This document shows, in pieces, positions 7,056-12,373 of a DNA stretch of 12,373 bases (within the stretch, counting starts at the first letter, position 1; each line of letters starts with the position of its first letter). A program made the position numbers and the translations under genes. Below the pieces are notes generated by a model. The model saw only the letters and a list, made by a program, of their open reading frames with translations, had not been told where the DNA came from and searched no databases. Source of the stretch: Pseudolabrys sp. (GTDB lineage Bacteria > Pseudomonadota > Alphaproteobacteria > Rhizobiales > Xanthobacteraceae); NCBI GenBank assembly GCA_029945495.1, contig JAQSCR010000467.1, positions 1 through 12,373 of the forward strand, written 5' to 3'.

Positions 7056-7832
7056 TCAATCACCGTGCACGTCGACGTTGCTTACCGTCCTGGTGATACC
7101 GGCCAATTATGTCGTGTTGCGAGATGCGGATCGCAAAATCGAGTAGGGACGCCGTGGCGCGCGCTGTGGGCCTATTTGCCGTTAAACGGTTTAGCCAAGA
7201 GGCCCGGCAGGCACACTTGTTGGCGCTCGGCAGGCGATGCGGGCGCGCCGCCTGAATTCGACTAGAGCGCATCCGAGAACGTCGCGGAAGCCACAGTCGA
7301 ATGTGCTGCGCTACAGCGGATCACCGAGGTCGGCATCGACACCTTTGGCTACACCGGCCGGTTGCTGTTTCCGGTCAGGATTCGCCTGCGTGACAGAGAC
7401 AGACCGGCGCGCGTTTCGCTCAGGCTCGGGTTCTTTGTCTGCGCCAAAATCTGCACTCGCAACGATCTCTGCATGTTAGTGTACGGTCCATCCCTCATCG
7501 CAAGAGCATGAACAGTTCTTAAATGACTGATATTAATAGACAATTCTCGATCGCCCCGATGATGGAGAGGGTGGACTGAGCGGGAATATCTGTTGTTCGC
7601 TATATACTTAGCATAGAGTTGCGAATCCCATGTTGTACCGCTCGGCGCACTTTCGGCCGCTGTATTCTTCGCTCGTCTGAAGCGATGGGCTGACCTCGGC
7701 GGGTGGCGCGCTGCCGGCGAGAGAGTTTGCAGACCCTTGTCGCCAGTCTTGGTGTGGTTTAGGGGGCGGGGCGTATGTTCAAAACATCTGATGTTTTCAC
7801 GTTCCCGCGCTCGTGCTGGCTGCACCTGCCGG
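7056..7832. other. 777-bp convergent intergenic region without a recognisable gene
   Basis: Both flanking genes end here, so no promoter for either is needed and the length is unusual. Base use is less GC-rich than in the genes, especially around 7500-7640. One plus-strand frame runs from a GTG at 7065 to a TGA at 7509-7511 with a single TAG at 7263-7265; its translation resembles nothing I know and no clear ribosome site precedes it. A minus-strand frame of 178 codons reaching into the kinase gene also looks like chance, with arginine- and proline-rich low-quality sequence. Small inverted repeats occur at 7117-7136 (TTGCGA/TCGCAA, 8-nt loop) and 7179-7189 (CCGTTAAACGG), neither a convincing terminator. 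It may hold a decayed gene or an unannotated RNA, but nothing supports either firmly. Confidence 0.6.
7781..7797. repeat. 17-bp perfect palindrome downstream of the HWE kinase gene
   Basis: AAAACATCTGATGTTTT: eight-base arms matching perfectly around one central base, 36 nt past the kinase stop codon. On the minus strand an RNA stem of about seven pairs would end in UUUU, so it could be a weak terminator, though the stem is AT-rich. As DNA it looks like a binding site for a dimeric regulator, but no nearby gene starts here. The stop codon itself lies within another small repeat, GCCGGC at 7828-7833 and 7840-7845. Confidence 0.5.
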
Positions 7833-9710
7833 CTAGACGGCCGGCTGAATGGTGACTGCGGGCCGTGTCGTATCGGGCCGCACAAATATCCGAGTCAGAA
7901 CGTCCTTCTCGATCGGCTTCTGCAAAACGGGGACATGGCCGAAGCGCGATTCAATGCTTTCAGCGCCGTATCCGGTGGCGAACACGAACGGAATGTTTTG
8001 GGAAATCAGCAAGTCGGCTAACGGGTAAACCATCTCACCGGCAAGGTTGACGTCCAGAATGGCAGCGTCTACGCGGTGATATTGCAGGGCCCGACAGGCG
8101 TCGGCGACGCGGCTGAAAGGCCCGATGACCGAGAAGCCAAGATCGCTGAGCGATTCATTCACCGCCATCGCCACGATGGCTTCATCCTCCACCAGCATGA
8201 CGGACGCGCCGTTGAGCGCAATACTTCCATTGGCGGCGGGGTGTTCGCCAACGTGGCGCTCCTGCACGTCAACAGTCTCCAACGCGTTGGAGAGGGGCAC
8301 CGAGATCGCGCAGCGCAGGCCCTCCAGGCGCCAATAGAAGGCAATCAGCCCGCGCAACTGACGCTCAATGCTTGCGAGAATAATTCGCGTCCCGAAGCCG
8401 TTGACGCTGGGTGCCTGAGTGGCCGGCCCGCCGGTCTCATTCCAATAGAGCATAAGCTTGCCGTCGCTCAACTGCCAATCGACCGCCAGTTTCCCCGGTA
8501 TCGACGACAGCGCGCCATATTTGGCGGCATTGGTCGCAAGCTCGTGCAGCGCCAGCGCCAAAGTTTGCGCCGACGCCGGGTTCAGAAGAACCTCTGGACC
8601 AGTCGTCGAGATCTTTTCCGCATTGCCGGCGCGATACGGCGCCAATTCTTCGTCGATCAGGCCGCGCAGATCCGCGCCATGCCAGCGCGATTGCGAGAGG
8701 ATCGTGTGGGCACGCGACAGCGCCTTGATACGGCCTTCCACGGCGGCAATGTAGGCAGGCGTATTCGTGGCGCGGGTGAGCCGCAAGATCGATTGCACGA
8801 GCGCCAGCGCGTTTTTCGCCCGATGATCGACTTCGCGCGCCAGCAACGTCTGGCGCTCTTCGGCCTCCTTGCGGTCGGTAATGTCGAACGTCACGCCGCT
8901 CACGCGAACCACTTGGCCGGCTTTATCGATGGTGGCAGCCGCGCTACCGACGCACCACCGAACCTGACCGTCAGGGCGCAGTACCCGGAATTCCAACTGG
9001 TGCGCATGGCCGTCCTTGGACAAGCGCTCCAGCCCGGTTTGAAGGTGATGCCAATCGTCGGAATGGATGCGGGTGCGGATATTTTCCGGCGTCACCGCAA
9101 AGCTCTGCGGGTCGACGCCAAAAATTCGGTAGTGCCCGTCGTCCCAAAGGTAGTGGCCGGTGGTGATGTCCCAATCCCACGAGCCCATATTGCCGGCTGC
9201 CAGAGCGAGGCTTCGTCGCTGTTCGCTCTGCATGAGTTGCACGTTCGAGGCCTCCAGCGCGGCAGTCCGTTCCGCAACCCGGGCTTCCAGCTGCTGGTTC
9301 AACTGCTCAAGTTCGCGCGTCTTGCGGTAGAGCTCGGCGAACACCTTTACTTTCGCCCGCAACACCTCGGGGACGACAGGGACGGGCACATAGTCGACGG
9401 CCCCCATCTCATAGCCGCGCAGGCTGTCCATTTCGCTGAGTAAAATCGCGGAGATGAAAATGATTGCCGTCTTTTGAAACCGCGGATGGTCGCGGATCAT
9501 CGCGGCCAGTTGGAACCCGTCCAGATCGGGCATGCAGACGTCGACCAGCACGACGGCGACATCCGACTTGAGGAGATGCTCAAGCGCCTCCCGGCCTGAA
9601 CCTGCCTTGAGCAGGTTTTCGTTCAGGCCGTGGAGGATCGCTTCATAACTCAGCAGCTTGCCGGGCTGATCGTCGACGAGAAGGATATTGACTTTGTTAT
9701 GCCCGGTCAT
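7833..9710 (-). CDS. HWE-family hybrid histidine kinase (receiver-coiled coil-PAS-HWE kinase-receiver)
   Basis: A soluble sensor kinase of 625 residues with no membrane segment. Domains in order: receiver (about 5-125, phosphoacceptor Asp57 in VDVCMPDLDG), coiled coil (about 128-160), PAS of the PAS_3 type (about 165-280), HWE kinase core (about 285-475) and receiver (about 503-608, Asp553, Lys598). Kinase hallmarks are His296 in EVDHRAKNALALVQS, the N box LHELATNAAKYGALS with Asn394, and the WxE element LYWNETGGP (421-429). The N-terminal receiver lacks the conserved KP lysine: the site reads DYVPVPVVPE. The C-terminal receiver has PFVFATGYG, like the FAT GUY receivers of alphaproteobacterial stress signalling. 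The ATG lies 14 nt after the stop of the upstream hybrid kinase, so the two are co-transcribed; only a weak GAAAG precedes it. The output is not visible. HWE kinases often feed the PhyR general stress pathway, but that link is only a possibility here. Confidence 0.92.
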   Translation of the reverse strand: MTGHNKVNILLVDDQPGKLLSYEAILHGLNENLLKAGSGREALEHLLKSDVAVVLVDVCMPDLDGFQLAAMIRDHPRFQKTAIIFISAILLSEMDSLRGYEMGAVDYVPVPVVPEVLRAKVKVFAELYRKTRELEQLNQQLEARVAERTAALEASNVQLMQSEQRRSLALAAGNMGSWDWDITTGHYLWDDGHYRIFGVDPQSFAVTPENIRTRIHSDDWHHLQTGLERLSKDGHAHQLEFRVLRPDGQVRWCVGSAAATIDKAGQVVRVSGVTFDITDRKEAEERQTLLAREVDHRAKNALALVQSILRLTRATNTPAYIAAVEGRIKALSRAHTILSQSRWHGADLRGLIDEELAPYRAGNAEKISTTGPEVLLNPASAQTLALALHELATNAAKYGALSSIPGKLAVDWQLSDGKLMLYWNETGGPATQAPSVNGFGTRIILASIERQLRGLIAFYWRLEGLRCAISVPLSNALETVDVQERHVGEHPAANGSIALNGASVMLVEDEAIVAMAVNESLSDLGFSVIGPFSRVADACRALQYHRVDAAILDVNLAGEMVYPLADLLISQNIPFVFATGYGAESIESRFGHVPVLQKPIEKDVLTRIFVRPDTTRPAVTIQPAV

Positions 9711-9724
9711 GGCGATCTTTCAAT

Positions 9725-12373
9725 TTAGCGGTGGAGCCACATGCGTAACGCCGACAAGAGTTGTTCGGTGTTCACCGGCTTTGCCAAATAGTCCGAGGCG
9801 CCGGCCTCCAGGCATTTTTCCCGATCGCCTTTCATCGCCTTCGCCGTCAGCGCGATGATCGGCAGCCGCCGCAGCTCCGGCTTGAGCCGAATGGCCTGCA
9901 TGGTCTGATACCCGTCCATCTGCGGCATCATGATATCCATCAGCACGATCGCCAGGTCGGGTGTCGAGGCGACGAGATCGATTGCCTCGGTGCCGGTCGT
10001 GGCCGTGAGGACGCGCATGCCGCGGCGTTCCAGGACGCTGCTCAGCGCAAAGATGTTGCGGGCGTCGTCGTCGACCAAGAGTACAGTGCGGTTCTGCAGG
10101 TCCTCGTCGGAGCTGTTCAGTCGCTCGAGCATGCGCTGCTTTTCCGGCGGCAGATCGGTCACGACGCGGTGGAGGAAGAGGGCGGTCTCATCGAGCAGCC
10201 GTTCCGGCGATTCGACGCCCTTGACCACGATGCTGCGCGCCATGGTGTGCAATCGGGCATCTTCCTCGGGCGTCAATTCGCGTCCGGTAAAGACGACGAC
10301 CGGAACATCGGCGATCGCCGCATCGGCGCGGATGGCTTCGAGCACGTCAAAGCCGGTCATATCGGGGAGCCGAAGGTCGAGCACGACGCAATCGCATACC
10401 TGATCGCGCAGGGTTTGCAGGGCCCCGGCGCCGGTTCCGGTCGTGACAATGTCGATGTCGTCGTGGCCGAGCAATTCTCTGATGCTCAGTTGCTCGGATG
10501 GATTGTCTTCGACCACGAGCAGACGCCGCCGGCGTGTCTGGGCGTATTCCTTGATGCGCGACAGCGCATCGTCGACGCCTTCAGTCGTTGTTGGCTTGGT
10601 GACGAAGGAAAACGCGCCGCGCGCCAGAGCGTGCTGGCGGTCTTCGTCCAGGGTGATGATCTGCACCGGAATATGGCGCGTCAGCGGGTTCTGCTTGAGC
10701 TGGTTGAGGACAGTCCAGCCAAGCATGTCGGGCAAGAACACGTCGAGCGACACCGCGCTCGGCTGGAACTGCTGCGCCAGGCTGAGCGCGTCCGAGCCGC
10801 GCGCGGCGGTCAATACCTTGAAACCTTTGTCGCGCGCCAAATCCATAATGACGCGGGCGTAATGGGGGTCGTCCTCGACCACCAGTAGGATCGAATCGCC
10901 GGGTTCGATTTCGAGCCGATCGTCGACGATATGCTCGACCATGTGGTTCGCGGTCGCGGTAGGCAATAGCGCCGGCGCTTGCATGGCCGATCGCGACGTG
11001 TCGTTCGCCGGCGGTTTGATGCCCGTCGACGGTCCGACATATTTGATCGGTAGGTAGAGCGTGAAGGCGCTGCCCTGGCCGGGCACGCTGCGCAGCTGAA
11101 TCTCGCCGCCCAGCAGGTTTGACAGCTCGCGACTGATGGCGAGCCCCAGCCCGGTGCCGCCATATTTGCGGCTGGTGCTGGCGTCGGCCTGCTGGAACGC
11201 TTCGAAAATGATCTTTTGCTTCTCGGCCGGAATGCCGATGCCGGTGTCGGATACTTCGAATGCGACCACGGCGGGGGCTATGCTGAGGACCGCGTGTTCC
11301 GGGCTCCAGCCGCCCACCGCGGCCGACACGTTGAGCTTGACGCCGCCTTCCTTGGTGAACTTGAACGCGTTCGACAGCAGGTTCTTGAGAACCTGCTGCA
11401 GGCGCTTGGAGTCGGTGGTGATGCTGCGGTCCAGATGCGGATCGACGCGGACCTCGAACGACAAAGTGCGGTTTTCCGCTTCGTGACGGAACGGACGGGC
11501 GATCATGTCGAGCAGGTTGGACAAGGATACTTCTTCCTCGTCGACCGAGACCGTGCCGGATTCGATTTTGGAGAGGTCGAGAATGTCGCTGATGAGATTC
11601 AACAGGTCGGTGCCGGCGCCGTGGATGGTGCGGGCGAACTCGACTTGCTTGCCGGTCAGATTGCCGTCCGGATTTTCGGTCAGCTGCTGGCCCAGAATCA
11701 AGATGCTGTTCAGCGGCGTCCGCAGTTCGTGCGACATGTTGGCCAGGAACTCGGACTTGTACTTCGAGGTAAGCGCCAGTTCGCTGGCTTTTTCCTCGAG
11801 CGCCCGGCGGGCTTGTTCGATTTCCTGATTCTTGCGCTCGACTTCGACGTTGCGTTCGGCCAGCTGTTGCGCCTTCTGCTCCAACTGGTCGTTGGTCTGC
11901 TGAAGTTCTTTCTGCTGCGTTTGCAGCTCACCGGCAAGGTTTTGCGACTGTTTGAGCAGGCCTTCGGTCTGCATCGTCGCTTCGATCGAGTTCAACACGA
12001 TGCCGATACTGGTGGTGAGCTGCTCGAGGAACGAGATCTGCAGCGCAGTGAACGACGATATCGAAGCGAGCTCGATCACGGCCTTCACCTGATCCTCGAA
12101 CAGCACCGGCAGGACGATGATGTTCTGCGGCACCACCTTGAACAGCGCCGAGCCGATCGGCACCGCGTGGCTCGGAATTGCCGTAATCAGCAACCGGCGC
12201 TTTTCGGCGGCGCACTGGCCGATCAGCCGCTCGCCGACATGCAGCATCTGCGGATGGCCGGAACTGCCGTCGCCGGCGTAGGACGACAGCAGTCGCAGCA
12301 CGCCGGTATCGTCGTTTTCGACCTGATAGATTACGCCGAGCTGGGCGTTGACGAGCTGCGTCAGTTCGGAGAG
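9725..12373 (-). CDS. Hybrid histidine kinase, GAF-HisKA-HATPase with three receivers (5' end beyond window)
   Basis: A sensor kinase of at least 882 codons: the frame stays open to the window edge, so the GTG at 12301 is internal and the true start lies outside. Numbering from that GTG, domains are: end of a GAF domain (to about 105), a long Gln/Glu-rich coiled coil (about 112-180), HisKA with His191 in MSHELRTPLNS, HATPase with Asn311 (LLSNAFKFT), SDTGIGIP (351-358) and GGTGLGLAI (381-389), then an Ala/Pro-rich linker and three receivers. Their phosphoacceptor aspartates are Asp520, Asp642 and Asp789, with lysines Lys569, Lys694 and Lys841. In the second receiver the lysine is followed by Gly instead of Pro. 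Such proteins usually carry HAMP repeats N-terminally, but that part is not visible. It ends 14 nt before the HWE kinase gene, so the two form an operon and likely a phosphorelay. There is no DNA-binding domain. Confidence 0.92.
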   Translation of the reverse strand, partial: LSELTQLVNAQLGVIYQVENDDTGVLRLLSSYAGDGSSGHPQMLHVGERLIGQCAAEKRRLLITAIPSHAVPIGSALFKVVPQNIIVLPVLFEDQVKAVIELASISSFTALQISFLEQLTTSIGIVLNSIEATMQTEGLLKQSQNLAGELQTQQKELQQTNDQLEQKAQQLAERNVEVERKNQEIEQARRALEEKASELALTSKYKSEFLANMSHELRTPLNSILILGQQLTENPDGNLTGKQVEFARTIHGAGTDLLNLISDILDLSKIESGTVSVDEEEVSLSNLLDMIARPFRHEAENRTLSFEVRVDPHLDRSITTDSKRLQQVLKNLLSNAFKFTKEGGVKLNVSAAVGGWSPEHAVLSIAPAVVAFEVSDTGIGIPAEKQKIIFEAFQQADASTSRKYGGTGLGLAISRELSNLLGGEIQLRSVPGQGSAFTLYLPIKYVGPSTGIKPPANDTSRSAMQAPALLPTATANHMVEHIVDDRLEIEPGDSILLVVEDDPHYARVIMDLARDKGFKVLTAARGSDALSLAQQFQPSAVSLDVFLPDMLGWTVLNQLKQNPLTRHIPVQIITLDEDRQHALARGAFSFVTKPTTTEGVDDALSRIKEYAQTRRRRLLVVEDNPSEQLSIRELLGHDDIDIVTTGTGAGALQTLRDQVCDCVVLDLRLPDMTGFDVLEAIRADAAIADVPVVVFTGRELTPEEDARLHTMARSIVVKGVESPERLLDETALFLHRVVTDLPPEKQRMLERLNSSDEDLQNRTVLLVDDDARNIFALSSVLERRGMRVLTATTGTEAIDLVASTPDLAIVLMDIMMPQMDGYQTMQAIRLKPELRRLPIIALTAKAMKGDREKCLEAGASDYLAKPVNTEQLLSALRMWLHR

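Noticed and set aside
7828..7845. GCCGGC repeat around the HWE kinase stop as an intrinsic terminator
   Set aside because: Only six base pairs, each arm is self-complementary, and no T-run follows in the transcription direction.
7349..7885. Minus-strand frame of 178 codons in the convergent gap
   Set aside because: Overlaps the end of the HWE kinase gene in another frame and has Arg/Pro/Ser-rich sequence without any domain pattern; probably chance.
8076..9443. Plus-strand open frame of 455 codons
   Set aside because: Antisense to the HWE kinase, whose domains and catalytic motifs are intact; the mirror protein is His/Arg/Gln-rich without recognisable motifs.
9761..10888. Plus-strand open frame of 375 codons
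   Set aside because: Antisense to the receiver domains of the hybrid kinase; no motif or ribosome site supports it.
12299..12301. GTG as the start of the hybrid kinase
   Set aside because: The same frame continues without a stop to the window edge with GAF-like sequence (LTQLVNAQLGVIYQVEN), so the GTG is an internal valine codon.

Overview
The window looks like a chromosomal piece of a GC-rich alphaproteobacterium, most likely of the Hyphomicrobiales (Bradyrhizobium/Rhodopseudomonas type). This rests on the HWE-family histidine kinase, the hybrid kinase with stacked receivers, the solute-binding-protein/LivH/LivM transporter genes and the GC-rich codon use. It is inferred from gene style, not from a marker gene.

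Left block (1-5805, all on the minus strand, read right to left): a TetR-type regulator (5158-5805), an AMP-forming acyl-CoA ligase (3183-5069), a secreted periplasmic binding protein (1983-3137), and the ABC permeases LivH (1047-1919) and LivM (1-1054, running off the left edge). The order and spacing suggest one operon for uptake of an organic acid followed by CoA activation. The LivG/LivF ATPases are not in view and probably lie beyond position 1. A perfect 10-bp GC stem sits between the binding protein and LivH.

Divergent from TetR, a stand-alone MetE-like zinc methyltransferase-family protein (5943-7055, plus strand) starts across a 137-bp control region. An 18-bp partly palindromic motif just upstream of this gene (5901-5918) recurs with 15/18 identity upstream of the ligase (5103-5120). 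It has the same orientation relative to both genes and is the best candidate for the TetR operator. This ties the MetE-like enzyme to the ligase/transporter operon as one regulon and is the most interesting observation in the window.

The stretch 7056-7832 is a 777-bp gap between convergent genes, with no recognisable gene. It holds a mostly open but unrecognised frame and a 17-bp perfect palindrome.

Right block (7833-12373, minus strand): a large hybrid histidine kinase (GAF, HisKA, HATPase, three receivers; N-terminus beyond the right edge) is followed 14 bp later by an HWE-family kinase (receiver, coiled coil, PAS, HWE kinase, receiver). Together they carry five receiver domains and no DNA-binding output, so they look like part of a multistep phosphorelay. 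I see no mobile element, CRISPR array, tRNA or rRNA in the window, and nothing that clearly amounts to a wholly new system.
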